From NCBI RefSeq assembly GCF_030816935.1, contig NZ_JAUSYO010000001.1:2046001-2110000 (forward strand): a stretch of 64,000 bases of DNA, read 5' to 3'. The position numbers and the translations under genes were made by a program. The stretch is from Arthrobacter sp. B3I9 (GTDB lineage: Bacteria > Actinomycetota > Actinomycetes > Actinomycetales > Micrococcaceae). Within the stretch, counting starts at the first letter, position 1; the number at the start of each line of letters is the position of its first letter. Under the pieces are notes generated by a model. The model worked only from the letters and a program-made list of their open reading frames with translations, had not been told where the DNA came from and ran no database searches. This document shows, in pieces, positions 41,958 to 51,386 of the stretch.

Positions 41958-42459
41958 CGCGCTGTACTTCCACCAGGCTGACGTCCGCCAAGAGGCCGGC
42001 GTCGACTGTTGCGCTGAGGTAAGTGCAGGCGGGTTGCCGCCGGCGGTCAGTGGGGGAGCCGGGGTTCAGCAGCCGCAGCCCGCCCGGGCCGGTTGTGTCC
42101 CAGGGGATGTGGCTGTGCCCGAACACCAGAACGTCGGCGTCCGGGTAAAGTGCCTCGCACCGCTGCTCCCGGTCTTTGGCCGGCCCGGTCTCATGGACCA
42201 TGGCGAACCGCAGTCCGTCCAGCGTCACGGAAGCGGTCTCCGGCAGCCGCCGGCGGAGCTCGGGGCCGTCGTTGTTGCCGTAGACCGCAATTAGCCGTCG
42301 GCTGCGGTGCTCGAATTCGTCCAGCAGTGCTGCTGTCACCCAGTCGCCGGCATGGAAGACCACATCGGCGTTCTCGACGGCGGCCCATAGCTGGGAGGGA
42401 AGCGTCCGCGCCCGGCTGGGAACGTGGGTGTCGGAGACGAACAGGAGGCGTTGCGGCAT
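41953..42459 (-). CDS. Calcineurin-like metallophosphoesterase (YfcE type)
   Basis: 168 residues. All family metal motifs are present: VSDTHVP, HAGDWV, VYGNNDGPE, MVHET and FGHSHIPWD, then LNPGSPTDRR. YfcE-type enzymes hydrolyse phosphodiesters. The physiological substrate is not known. Confidence 0.92.
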   Translation of the reverse strand: MPQRLLFVSDTHVPSRARTLPSQLWAAVENADVVFHAGDWVTAALLDEFEHRSRRLIAVYGNNDGPELRRRLPETASVTLDGLRFAMVHETGPAKDREQRCEALYPDADVLVFGHSHIPWDTTGPGGLRLLNPGSPTDRRRQPACTYLSATVDAGLLADVSLVEVQRD

Positions 42460-42480
42460 AACCGAATCCTCCCACAGCGG

Positions 42481-43014
42481 TCAGCCCGGGGAGCTGCCTT
42501 CTGCCACTGCCGCCGCAACGAGCCGATCGAAACTGACCGTGCCGTTCTCAGGAGGAATAACGGCCAGGATCGCGGACCATTTTTCCGGGGCGCTCTTCTC
42601 CAGTGCCGGAGCATGTTCCACCTGCAGGCACAATCCGGGCACGCCGCTGACGGGCAGTGCAAGGCGCTCGCCGCTGTTGATGAGCTGCCGGAATTGCTTG
42701 ACTGACAGTTGGTCACCCTGGGTACCGGTCACTTCACCGATCGTGTCATTTACGCGTTTGGCCAGCCCCTGGAGCAACCTCCTCCGGCCCGACACCGCGG
42801 GAGCCGTGAAGAGTGCCGCGAAAAGGACCGTGAACGACGTGACAGCGCCGAAGCTCCTGAGGACGGGCAGGAAGGTCATCAGGATCAGGCCCACGACGAG
42901 CCCGATGACACTGAGCAGGACGAACCTGGCTGCAGGATCCTGGCCGGGCTTCTTTGTCCAGCGGACCACCGTGACGGCGCTCTTCCCGGGCTCCTTGTGA
43001 ACCGCATTGTCCAT
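42481..43014 (-). CDS. Membrane protein of unknown function, paired with a coiled-coil protein gene
   Basis: 177 residues from ATG 43014. Two adjacent hydrophobic helices (about 31-49, FVLLSVIGLVVGLILMTFL, and 54-72) are followed by a soluble C-terminal domain of about 100 residues (KRVNDTIGEVTGTQGDQLSVKQFRQLINSGERLALPVSG). No family is recognised. It starts two bases after the stop of the upstream gene, so both are one unit. Confidence 0.65.
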   Translation of the reverse strand: MDNAVHKEPGKSAVTVVRWTKKPGQDPAARFVLLSVIGLVVGLILMTFLPVLRSFGAVTSFTVLFAALFTAPAVSGRRRLLQGLAKRVNDTIGEVTGTQGDQLSVKQFRQLINSGERLALPVSGVPGLCLQVEHAPALEKSAPEKWSAILAVIPPENGTVSFDRLVAAAVAEGSSPG

Positions 43015-43016
43015 GT

Positions 43017-43574
43017 TTAGTGCCCCTTCACATCCATCAGCGCCTCAGCCAGGACAACCGCCTCGCGTGCTTGCCTGAGATCCCCATACAATCCGACGTC
43101 GGACACGGTTCCGGCGGCCTGGGTGGCGCCGGCAAGCTCGGAAAGAATGCTGCCGAGCTTTGCCCGGTCCTGCGCTAACATCCGGGACGAAGCCAGCTTG
43201 ATCTTGCTCATTTCAAGCTCCAGCAACGATTTGTCGATAGCTGTGCGACGCCCCTGCATGACGCCGATCTTTTCCGCAAGCCGCCTGGTCCGGGCACGCA
43301 GCATTGCTTCCATCTTCACCGCCGTGTCATGGAGGTCGGTCAGGGAAGCGGACGGTTGTGGAGTTCCTGCAGAACGGTCCAAGTGCTCACCAACGTAAAT
43401 GCGGCGCCGCTCCCATTTTCGTACGGCGGATTCATATGGTTCCAGAAGCAGCGTGACGGCTGTGATCGCCTTCTCCAGCGCAACGGCCCGCGTGCTGAGG
43501 TTGGTGGTGGCGGCGTCCAGCCTCGAGAGAAACTCCTCGTAGTTGTCAGGGGGAGGGACGCTCTGCCTGTTCAT
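43017..43574 (-). CDS. Coiled-coil protein of unknown function
   Basis: 185 residues from ATG 43574. It is almost entirely helical, with heptad-like segments (NLSTRAVALEKAITAVTLLLEPYESAVRKWERRR, then LHDTAVKMEAMLRARTRRLAEKIGVMQGRRTAIDKSLLELEMSKIKLASSRML). There are no enzyme motifs. Together with the membrane protein downstream it could form a membrane-tethered scaffold, but that is inference. The sequence upstream of ATG 43574 in frame has a different, non-helical composition. Confidence 0.65.
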   Translation of the reverse strand: MNRQSVPPPDNYEEFLSRLDAATTNLSTRAVALEKAITAVTLLLEPYESAVRKWERRRIYVGEHLDRSAGTPQPSASLTDLHDTAVKMEAMLRARTRRLAEKIGVMQGRRTAIDKSLLELEMSKIKLASSRMLAQDRAKLGSILSELAGATQAAGTVSDVGLYGDLRQAREAVVLAEALMDVKGH

Positions 43575-43663
43575 CTGAATGCGCCCCGGACTCCCATGGC
43601 AAGAGGATAGGGCTTCAGAGCAGGGGGTGCTAGTGCTGCTCTGATTAGCCAGAAGGGGTTGTT

Positions 43664-43691
43664 GCCAAAGTGGCCCGCTAGGGCCAAAGTG
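43664..43691. repeat. Direct repeat GCCAAAGTG in a divergent promoter region
   Basis: GCCAAAGTG occurs at 43664-43672 and 43683-43691, 19 bases apart start to start, about 75 bases before the permease gene. It may be a site for a tandem-binding regulator. Confidence 0.35.
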
Positions 43692-43764
43692 TAGGTGTTT
43701 CGCCGTCGCCGAACTTCCGGCCCGGCGCTTCAGGGTTTCCGCATACCGGCTGTGGAGGTCAATC

Positions 43765-45234
43765 ATGAGCACGACTTCTGAAGAAGTGTTTGACGCAACC
43801 CCCGAAGGCGATGAACCCGAGCTCAAGCGGGTCCTCGGACCGAAGCTCCTTCTGCTCTTCATTGTCGGTGACATCCTTGGCGCCGGCGTGTACGCCGTCA
43901 CCGGAACGATGGCAGGCACAGTGGGCGGCATCGTCTGGCTGCCATTCCTTCTTGCCTTCATTGTGGCCACGCTGACGGCTTTCTCCTACCTCGAACTGGT
44001 CACCCAGTATCCGCAGGCGGCCGGGGCGGCGCTTTACACGCACAAGGCCTTCGGCATCCACTTCGTCACTTTCCTCGTGGCGTTCGCCGTGGTCTGCTCC
44101 GGCATCACCAGCGCTTCCACGTCCGCGAACGTCCTCGCCCAGAATTTTTTTGGCGGCCTGGAAATCAACGGCTGGATGGATGTCCCCGATCAGGGCGTCA
44201 TCACCGCGGTCGCTATGGGCTTCATGCTTCTGCTCGCCGCCATAAACCTGCGCGGCGTGGGCGAGAGCGTTAAGTTCAACGTGGTGCTGACCCTCGTTGA
44301 GATGACAGCCCTCTGCATCGTGATCGGCGTCGGCTTCTACGTGATGGCCCAGGGGACCGGAAATGCAGGAGAGATATTTGTCTTCAACGACTACCAGGAC
44401 AAGGGCATGTTCCTGGCGGTAACCGCAGCCACCTCCATCGCGTTCTTTGCGATGGTGGGCTTCGAGGACTCGGTGAACATGGTGGAGGAGACGCAGCACC
44501 CCGAGCGGATTTTTCCGCGGACCATGCTGACCGGTCTGGGCATCGCGGTGCTCCTCTACATGCTCGTCGCAGTCTCGGTGGTCAGTGTGCTCACGCCAAC
44601 CGAACTTGAGAATATCCGCGAGGCCGAAGGCGCCGCCCTCCTCGAGGTGGTGCACAAGGGCTCGCCCGGTTTCCCCATCGACAAGATCTTCCCGTTCCTG
44701 GCAGTCTTCGCGGTCGCCAACACTGCGTTGATCAACATGCTCATGGCAAGCCGGCTGATCTACGGAATGGCCCGACAGAACGTCCTGCCCAAGCCGCTCG
44801 GAAAGGTGCTGCCGGGACGCCGCACTCCGTGGGCCGGAATCCTGTTCTCCACCGTCCTTGCGCTGGGCCTGATCTTGTATGTCACGTCCGACCCCCAAAG
44901 CAACATTGTGGCAAATCTTTCCGGCACCACGGCGTTCCTGCTGCTGTGTGTGTTCACCGTCGTGAACGCGGCCTGCTTGGTGCTCCGCGGCAAGCGGGAC
45001 CCCGCACGCAAAGTGTTCTTCACATCACCCGGGCCGCTGCCGCTCGTAGCCGCCGTGTTGTGTGCGTTCCTTGCCGGCCCGTGGGTGGGCCGCAACGTCA
45101 TCCAATACCAGATCGCCGGGGGCCTGATGGCGATCGGCGTCGTGCTCTGGTTCATTACCTGGTTGGTCAACAGCAGGACCAACAGGGGACGAGGCGAGCC
45201 GGTCGGAACGCAGAACGCCGGCAACGACGGTTAG
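43765..45234 (+). CDS. APC family amino acid permease
   Basis: 489 residues from ATG 43765, behind TGGAGGTC. Twelve helices; the N-terminal signature is LFIVGDILGAGVYAVTGTMAGTVGG (G-A-G binding loop). KFNVVLTLVEMTALCIVIGVGF and MVGFEDSVNMVEETQHPERIFPR are also typical of APC carriers. The substrate is probably an amino acid or polyamine. It stands alone with convergent PBP gene downstream. Confidence 0.9.
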   Translation: MSTTSEEVFDATPEGDEPELKRVLGPKLLLLFIVGDILGAGVYAVTGTMAGTVGGIVWLPFLLAFIVATLTAFSYLELVTQYPQAAGAALYTHKAFGIHFVTFLVAFAVVCSGITSASTSANVLAQNFFGGLEINGWMDVPDQGVITAVAMGFMLLLAAINLRGVGESVKFNVVLTLVEMTALCIVIGVGFYVMAQGTGNAGEIFVFNDYQDKGMFLAVTAATSIAFFAMVGFEDSVNMVEETQHPERIFPRTMLTGLGIAVLLYMLVAVSVVSVLTPTELENIREAEGAALLEVVHKGSPGFPIDKIFPFLAVFAVANTALINMLMASRLIYGMARQNVLPKPLGKVLPGRRTPWAGILFSTVLALGLILYVTSDPQSNIVANLSGTTAFLLLCVFTVVNAACLVLRGKRDPARKVFFTSPGPLPLVAAVLCAFLAGPWVGRNVIQYQIAGGLMAIGVVLWFITWLVNSRTNRGRGEPVGTQNAGNDG

Positions 45235-45252
45235 GCGTCGCCGCGGCCCGGA

Positions 45253-47406
45253 TCACGGCTTCGTCATGGATGCGGGCGGCGGCGGGAAGGGTGCGGACGG
45301 ATAGAGCCCGGCGACCTGTTGCATATAGTTCGCCCACTGCGGGCCCGCAAGCATGTAACCGTCGATGGCCTTGTAGAAGTTGCCGTTGACGGTAATGTTC
45401 TGGCCGGGCCGCTTCTGGCCTTCCAGGGCGTCGCCGAAGAAGGACGCAGTGGCAAGTCCGGAGGTGTAGCCGACCACCCAGGTGGCGCCGTTGTTGTTGG
45501 ATGTACCTGTCTTGGCCGCCACCGGGAACTGGTTCTGGACCTTGGGATTGATGTAAACCCCGGAACCCCGTTTCAACACGTCCTGGAGTACGGCACTCAC
45601 ACCGTGGGCAACGTCGGGCTTGACGGCGTCGCGGCAGGTCGTGGCCTCCGCCGGGAGTTTACGGCCCGCTGCATCGGTCACGTCCACAAGGGCGATCGGC
45701 GTGCAGTACTTGCCGTCATTGGCGAACGTGGCAAAGGCGTTGGCCAGGTGGAGCGGAGCCACTCCGATGGCACCCAGGAGGTTGCCCAGCTGGTGCATGT
45801 TCACAGGGGCGTTGTCCACGCCGCTATGCAGCCCCACGGCGTCGACCATTTTCTGGATGCCGCAGAAGTCAAGCTGCGACGCCTCAGCAAAAGTGGCGGT
45901 GTTGATCGAGTTGTACAGCCCGTAATCGACCGCCATCCGGCGGTAGAACCCCTCGTCGTTGTTCTGAAGGTCGTCCGCGGCGCCGAGACCGGCGTTCTTC
46001 TGCTGTGTGCTGTATGCGCCGAGCACCTTGCCGCAGCTGGACTTCCACGGAAAATCCAGCGGGTAGGTGCGCCTCGACGCGTCCACCATGGCCTTCATCG
46101 ACTTGCCCTCGTTGAGCCACTCCGCGAACGTGAACGGCTTCATCGTGGAGCCGGGCTGGAACCCGCCGGCGCCGTTGAGGTCACTGCCTTTGGCGTCCTT
46201 GGAGTCGACGTTGAAGTTCAGCTGGGTGTCGAATTTTCCCGGTTGCGGAAGAAACACGGTGTTTTGCGCCATCGCCAGGATCTTTCCGGTTCCCGGCGCG
46301 ATGGAGACTATCGCCGCGCCCCACTTGTCCGGGTTCGGGCCGGCAGTGGCGTCCACCTGCGCCTGCGCCGCCGCCTGCAGCCTGCTGTCCAGGGTGGTCG
46401 TGATGGTCAGGCCGCCGCGGTACAGCACCCTCTCCCGGTCGGCCTGGCTGCCTCCGTAGGCCGGGTTGTTAAGGATGAGGTGGGAAATGTAGTCGCAGAA
46501 GTACGGGGCCATGTCGGCGGCGGCGCAGCCCTGCTTCCCCGGGGTGATCTTGAGCTCCACCCCGGCGGCAACGGCGGCGTCATGGTCGGCCTGGCTGATT
46601 TTCCCCTGGGTGAGCATGCTGTCGAGGACCTGGTTGCGCCGCTGGATGGAGTTCTCCGGGTTGACGGCAGGGTCATAGAAGCTGGGGCTGTTCACCAAGC
46701 CGGCCAGCAGGGCCGCCTGGGGGAGGGTGAGATCCTTGGCCGTGGTACTGAAGAAGTGCCGTGACGCGGCTTCGATTCCGTAGGCGTCGCGGTTGAAGAA
46801 GACGATGTTGAGGTAGCCCTCAAGGATCTGGTCCTTGGTGAACTTCTTCTCCAGTTCGATGGCGAGCTTAACCTCCCGCACTTTGTCGCCCACGCTCTTT
46901 TGCCCGCTGAGGATGACCTGTTGGCCCTTGTCCGCCGACAACAGGGACTCGTTGATCACGTTGGTCACGTATTGCTGGGTCAGCGTGGAGGCGCCCTGCC
47001 TCTCGCCGCTGGTCAGGTTGGACGCCAATGCCCGGAGAATGCCCTGCGGATCTACACCGGCGTGCTCGTAGAAGCGGCTGTCCTCGATGGCGACTATCGC
47101 GTCCTTAATGTACGGGGACATCTGATCCAGCCCGACTTTTACCCGGTTCTCCGCATAGAAGGTGGCGATCTGTTTTCCGTCAGCGCTCAGCACCGTGGTT
47201 GACTGCGACGGCGTCTCCACCGCCAGCTCCGAGGGCAGGTTGTTGAAGAAGATGATGGAATTCCGCATTGCGACGCCCGCGGCAGCCACACTCGGGACAA
47301 CCAGGCTGGCGGTCAGGACGCCGCAGAGCGCACTGACAGCAAGCAACGCGAGGACCCTCAGCAGGGCCGAGACCAGACGAGATCCAAGTGGGTTAATCCG
47401 CGCCAT
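45253..47406 (-). CDS. Class A penicillin-binding protein (bifunctional peptidoglycan synthase)
   Basis: 717 residues from ATG 47406. An N-terminal membrane helix (ALLRVLALLAVSALCGVLTASLVV) leads into the GT51 transglycosylase domain (AIEDSRFYEHAGVDPQGI with catalytic Glu, GASTLTQQYVTN). The transpeptidase domain has GSTMKPF near residue 420 (S-x-x-K), SINTATF near 500, and KTGTSNNNG near 632. It polymerises and cross-links peptidoglycan. The C-terminus is Pro-rich. The ribosome-binding site before 47406 is weak, and in-frame sequence further upstream is unlike PBPs. Confidence 0.93.
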   Translation of the reverse strand: MARINPLGSRLVSALLRVLALLAVSALCGVLTASLVVPSVAAAGVAMRNSIIFFNNLPSELAVETPSQSTTVLSADGKQIATFYAENRVKVGLDQMSPYIKDAIVAIEDSRFYEHAGVDPQGILRALASNLTSGERQGASTLTQQYVTNVINESLLSADKGQQVILSGQKSVGDKVREVKLAIELEKKFTKDQILEGYLNIVFFNRDAYGIEAASRHFFSTTAKDLTLPQAALLAGLVNSPSFYDPAVNPENSIQRRNQVLDSMLTQGKISQADHDAAVAAGVELKITPGKQGCAAADMAPYFCDYISHLILNNPAYGGSQADRERVLYRGGLTITTTLDSRLQAAAQAQVDATAGPNPDKWGAAIVSIAPGTGKILAMAQNTVFLPQPGKFDTQLNFNVDSKDAKGSDLNGAGGFQPGSTMKPFTFAEWLNEGKSMKAMVDASRRTYPLDFPWKSSCGKVLGAYSTQQKNAGLGAADDLQNNDEGFYRRMAVDYGLYNSINTATFAEASQLDFCGIQKMVDAVGLHSGVDNAPVNMHQLGNLLGAIGVAPLHLANAFATFANDGKYCTPIALVDVTDAAGRKLPAEATTCRDAVKPDVAHGVSAVLQDVLKRGSGVYINPKVQNQFPVAAKTGTSNNNGATWVVGYTSGLATASFFGDALEGQKRPGQNITVNGNFYKAIDGYMLAGPQWANYMQQVAGLYPSAPFPPPPASMTKP

Positions 47407-47559
47407 CTTTTGCCAGCCATAACACTCGAAATGTGTGTTCAGAATACGCCGGAACTTCACGCATCGGCGGGCGGACGTCAAAATCAGGACCTTCGGCCCG
47501 GTAATGCCGGGGCCGCTACCAGGCATGTTTGGGTTGCGGATATGAGAGTGTGATGACTT

Positions 47560-48579
47560 ATGAAACGGATCGGCTTTCTCTCGTTCGGCCACTGGCGCGA
47601 CATTCCGGGTTCGCGCGTGCGTACCGCCAGGGACTCCCTCCTGCAGGCAATCGAACTGGCCATTGCCGCGGAGGAAGTAGGTATCGACGGAGCGTTCTTC
47701 CGGGTTCATCACTTCGCCGAGCAGCAGGCCTCGCCGTTCCCCCTGCTTGCCGCGATTTCCGCCCGCACCTCCCGCATCGAAATCGGTACCGGCGTCATCG
47801 ACATGCGGTACGAGAACCCGCTGTACATGGCTGAGGAAGCGGCCGCCGTCGACCTCATCAGTGGAGGCCGTCTGCAGCTGGGAGTAAGCCGGGGTTCGCC
47901 CGAAACAGTGCTGGCCGGGTACGAGGCTTTTGGCCACGTCCCGTTGGACGGCGAGTCCCACGCCGAGATGGCCCGCCGGCACACTTCCCGCTTCCGGGAT
48001 GCCATTTCCGGCGCCGGCATCGGCCGTGCCAACCCCCGCGCAGGCGGTGCCACCGGGCTGGTCCCGGTTCAGCCGCTGTCACCGACGCTCCCCGAAAGGA
48101 TCTGGTGGGGCGCCGGAACCCGGGCCAGCGCCCGGTGGGCCGGCCAGGAGGGCATGAACCTCATGTCATCAACTTTGCTGACGGAGGATACCGGGGCTCC
48201 CTTCGACCAGTTGCAGGCCGAGCAGATCGCCGGGTATCGGGAGGCGTGGGCGGAGGCGGGACACCCGCGCACACCAAGGGTTTCCGTTTCGCGGAGCATC
48301 ATCCCGCTGATCGACGAGGAGTCCCGCCGGTACTTCAGTTTGCGCGCCCAGGCCGATGCCCACGACCAGGTGGGTTACCTCAACGGCGGTCTGGCGCGCT
48401 TCGGGCGCAGCTACATCGGCGACCCCGGTCAGCTCGTGGAGGAGCTCTCCCGGGACGCGGCCGTCGCCACGGCGGACACGCTGCTCGTGACCGTTCCGAA
48501 CCAGCTCGGCGTGGACTTCAATGCGCGGCTACTGGAGTCGATTTCCCGGGAACTGCGGCCGGCCCTGGGCTGGGACTGA
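47560..48579 (+). CDS. LLM class flavin-dependent oxidoreductase
   Basis: 339 residues from ATG 47560. Luciferase-like (beta-alpha)8 fold: EEVGIDGAFFRVHHFAEQQASPFPLLAAISARTSRIEIGTGVI, then VDLISGGRLQLGVSRGSPETVLAGYEAFG. These enzymes use FMN or F420. The substrate is unknown. It is divergent from the PBP gene with 153 bases between. Confidence 0.9.
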   Translation: MKRIGFLSFGHWRDIPGSRVRTARDSLLQAIELAIAAEEVGIDGAFFRVHHFAEQQASPFPLLAAISARTSRIEIGTGVIDMRYENPLYMAEEAAAVDLISGGRLQLGVSRGSPETVLAGYEAFGHVPLDGESHAEMARRHTSRFRDAISGAGIGRANPRAGGATGLVPVQPLSPTLPERIWWGAGTRASARWAGQEGMNLMSSTLLTEDTGAPFDQLQAEQIAGYREAWAEAGHPRTPRVSVSRSIIPLIDEESRRYFSLRAQADAHDQVGYLNGGLARFGRSYIGDPGQLVEELSRDAAVATADTLLVTVPNQLGVDFNARLLESISRELRPALGWD

Positions 48580-48652
48580 CAACCCGTCCTTGAGGATGCG
48601 ACCGGCAGGCCTAAACTGGAATTCCCTTCTCGCATAGATTGCGGAGAATCCA

Positions 48653-49123
48653 GTGAAGAAACTCAGAACCCCTACGTTTCGGGCAGCCATGTCCTTCCTG
48701 GCCTCCGGCGCCGTGCTGGCCCTGTCGGCTGCCCCGGCGGCAGCTGCTCCTCCGCGGCCCTTCTACTTTCCGGAAGCCTGCAATTACGTTCCGGCTCCGT
48801 TTGATCAACTCGTCTGCATCAGCCAGACAGGGCGGTACAGCCAGGTCGCTACGCCCAGCGGCAAGACGGTCACCCGCGCCGCCATCGCAACCAGCACCAC
48901 TGTCTATACGGGGCCCAGTAAGACCGAGAGCGTGACGGCATGGTCGGACACCACGCAGCAATTCAGCGTGCTCGCAGCGAGCGGTGACCCCGCACTCTTC
49001 CAACTGCGGCAGGTAGTCAGGGGCGACAACGTGCTCGTGAGAACGTCCTGCATGGTCAATGTCCGATTCGTCATCACGGGAACGCAGATCCGGCAAACCC
49101 ACACCGAGGCCAGCTGTCAGTAG
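48653..49123 (+). CDS. Secreted protein of unknown function
   Basis: 156 residues from GTG 48653, with GGAGAAT upstream. Sec signal peptide 1-32 (RAAMSFLASGAVLALSAAPAAAAP). The mature domain is beta-rich and has four cysteines (EACNYV, LVCISQTG, RTSCMV, EASCQ), likely two disulfides. No family recognised. Confidence 0.7.
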   Translation: MKKLRTPTFRAAMSFLASGAVLALSAAPAAAAPPRPFYFPEACNYVPAPFDQLVCISQTGRYSQVATPSGKTVTRAAIATSTTVYTGPSKTESVTAWSDTTQQFSVLAASGDPALFQLRQVVRGDNVLVRTSCMVNVRFVITGTQIRQTHTEASCQ

Positions 49124-49170
49124 CGATCGGCCCCGCGCGTACTACTGCGGGGCCGATCCGGTGGCGCTAG

Positions 49171-49464
49171 CTACTGCTCTGCGCCGCCATGCAGGCCGTC
49201 GTCGCTGCTGTCGCTGGCAGGGGATGCGCCCGCATCGTCGGGAGCCAGGTCCATGTTTCCGCGGGCCTCCTCCATGGTGGGTCCTCCCGACGGAACGCTG
49301 TAGGTGTCCGGCCGGATACCGTGGGACTGCTCCTCGATCAACGCCTGCTCTTCGCTGAAGCGGATCACGTTTGCTTCATCGCCGGCGTCGCCAGGGATGT
49401 CCTCGCGGAGTTTCGAGGGATCCGGAACTATAAAACCGTTGTCGCTGTCATTTTTTTCAGTCAT
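49171..49464 (-). CDS. Acidic hypothetical protein
   Basis: 97 residues from ATG 49464, with AAAGGAC upstream. Strongly acidic (many D and E), with a central helix (NVIRFSEEQALIEEQSHG) and disordered ends. It is similar in character to small actinobacterial proteins of unknown role. Confidence 0.65.
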   Translation of the reverse strand: MTEKNDSDNGFIVPDPSKLREDIPGDAGDEANVIRFSEEQALIEEQSHGIRPDTYSVPSGGPTMEEARGNMDLAPDDAGASPASDSSDDGLHGGAEQ

Positions 49465-49647
49465 GGTCTCGTCCTTTCCGTGCTGCTCTGTCCTTTACAT
49501 CGTAAGCCTACTTGCCATTCTGGCGCGGGCCTCACCGGTGACACTGCTTGCGGACCTGTGTGGGCGCGCAGCCATGCCTTAGCGGCCAGGGGTAGCTGTC
49601 CCTCGGCGGGTGGGAGTAAAGTCGCCCCACCAGCAAGGAGGCCGCTC

Positions 49648-49833
49648 ATGGCAATGAAGGTTCACCACGTCGCCCAGCTCGACAGGGATGTGTCGGGCGA
49701 AGTCACGCAATGGCTGGAGTACCTCAAAGGCCAGGTGACCAGCGTCCAGTTCCTCACCACCACTGTGCCGGATCCCCAGGCTCCCGAGAAATGGCGCGTG
49801 CAGTACGAGGCCTACATCACCTACCAGCAGTGA
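49648..49833 (+). CDS. Small conserved hypothetical protein (61 aa)
   Basis: 61 residues from ATG 49648, behind a strong AAGGAGG. Sequence MAMKVHHVAQLDRDVSG, then WLEYLKGQVTSVQFL and EKWRVQYEAYITYQQ. It has no transmembrane segment or Cys. The good start site makes it a real gene. It lies 29 bases before the ABC transporter operon and could be its first gene. Confidence 0.65.
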   Translation: MAMKVHHVAQLDRDVSGEVTQWLEYLKGQVTSVQFLTTTVPDPQAPEKWRVQYEAYITYQQ

Positions 49834-49862
49834 CCGCCAAAGGGGCAGGATTGAGGACCACC

Positions 49863-50684
49863 ATGAAGAGCACACGCCTTTCCGCTATCGGACTTGTCGC
49901 AGCTGCCGCCTTGGCCCTCGCCGGCTGCGGGTCGGGGTCGACGGCTCCCGCCAGTTCGGCTCCGGCGGGTGGCGCAGATACTTCCCTGAGTGACGTCCAG
50001 AGCGCGGGCACGCTGAAGGTCGGTACCGAAGGGACATACAAACCCTTTTCGTTCCACGCCGAGGGCAGCGGCGAGCTGACCGGATACGACGTCGACATCA
50101 TCACGGCCGTCGCAGGCAAGCTCGGCGTCAAACCGGCGTTCCAGGAGACCCAGTTCGACGCCATCTTCGCCGGACTCGAGGCCAAGAGGTTTGACATCGT
50201 CGCCAACCAGATCTCCATCACCGATGAACGCAAGGCGAAGTACGACTTCTCCACCCCCTACACCGTGAGCACGGGCGTAGTGGTGACCAAGTCCGACAAC
50301 AACGACATCACCTCGTTCGAGAGCCTCAAGGGCAAGACCACCGCCCAGTCCCTGACCAGCAACTGGTACAAGCTGGCCCAGCAAAGCGGCGCCACCGTCG
50401 AGGCCGTCGAGGGCTGGGCGCAGGCGGTAACGCTGCTCAAGCAGGGGCGCGTCGACGCGACCATCAACGACAAACTGACGTACCTGGACTCCCAGAAGAC
50501 GGCGAAGGACAGCGACATCAAAATTGCGGCCGAGACCACGGACAAGTCGCTAAGCGCCTTTGCGCTGCGCAAAGGATCCACCAGCCTGACGGGAGCCGTC
50601 AACAAGGCGCTCGGTGAGCTGCAGACAGACGGTACCCTGACGAAAATTTCGCAGAAATACTTTGACGCGGACGTGACGAAGTAG
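49863..50684 (+). CDS. Polar amino acid ABC transporter substrate-binding lipoprotein
   Basis: 273 residues from ATG 49863. Lipobox AAAALALAGCGSG is followed by a family 3 solute-binding fold: GTLKVGTEGTYKPFSFHAEGSGELTGYDVDIITAVAGKLG, and later GRVDATINDKLTYLDSQ. This resembles cystine/L-amino acid binding proteins. The permease and ATPase follow in the same direction. Confidence 0.93.
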   Translation: MKSTRLSAIGLVAAAALALAGCGSGSTAPASSAPAGGADTSLSDVQSAGTLKVGTEGTYKPFSFHAEGSGELTGYDVDIITAVAGKLGVKPAFQETQFDAIFAGLEAKRFDIVANQISITDERKAKYDFSTPYTVSTGVVVTKSDNNDITSFESLKGKTTAQSLTSNWYKLAQQSGATVEAVEGWAQAVTLLKQGRVDATINDKLTYLDSQKTAKDSDIKIAAETTDKSLSAFALRKGSTSLTGAVNKALGELQTDGTLTKISQKYFDADVTK

Positions 50685-50720
50685 ACGGCCGGACGCCGTC
50701 GTCGAGCGCCGAGCCAGAGG

Positions 50721-51386
50721 ATGAACATCAACTGGGATCTGGTCTGGGGGTCACTGGGGCCCATCCTGATGGGCGCCATCACTGGCACTATTCCCTTGGC
50801 GTTGTCCTCGTTCGGCCTGGGCCTGTTGCTGGCCCTGCTGGTGGCGCTGATGCGGCTCAGCCGCAATCCCGTCTTCGCCGGCGTCGCCCGGACGTACATC
50901 TCTGTTATCCGTGGCACGCCCCTCTTGGTCCAGCTGTTCGTCATCTTTTACGGGCTGCCGTCTGTCGGCCTGACCATCAGCCCTTGGCCCAGCGCCATCA
51001 TCGCCTTCTCGCTCAATGTGGGCGGTTACGCCGCGGAGGTCATCCGTGCAGCCATCCTGTCGGTGCCCAAGGGGCAATGGGAGGCAGGCCACACCATCGG
51101 CATGTCCCGGCGGCAATCGCTGGTCCGGATCATCCTGCCGCAGGCCGCCCGGGTGTCGGTCCCGCCGCTGTCCAACACGTTCATCAGCTTGGTGAAGGAC
51201 ACCTCGCTCGCTTCGCTGATCCTCGTGACCGAGCTCTTCCGTCAGGCGCAACAGGTGGCCGCCTTCAGCCAGGAGTTCATGCTGCTGTACCTGGAAGCCG
51301 CCGTCATTTACTGGATAGTCTGCCTGTTCCTGGCCGGCGGACAGTCCCTCCTGGAAAAAAGATTGGACCGCTATGTCGCCCACTGA
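50721..51386 (+). CDS. Amino acid ABC transporter permease
   Basis: 221 residues. HisM/GlnP-type permease, five helices. YISVIRGTPLLVQLFVIFYGLPSVG and the ATPase-contact loop AAILSVPKGQWEAGHTIGMSRRQSLVRIILPQA are typical. The 3' end overlaps the ATPase gene by 14 bases. Confidence 0.93.
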   Translation: MNINWDLVWGSLGPILMGAITGTIPLALSSFGLGLLLALLVALMRLSRNPVFAGVARTYISVIRGTPLLVQLFVIFYGLPSVGLTISPWPSAIIAFSLNVGGYAAEVIRAAILSVPKGQWEAGHTIGMSRRQSLVRIILPQAARVSVPPLSNTFISLVKDTSLASLILVTELFRQAQQVAAFSQEFMLLYLEAAVIYWIVCLFLAGGQSLLEKRLDRYVAH

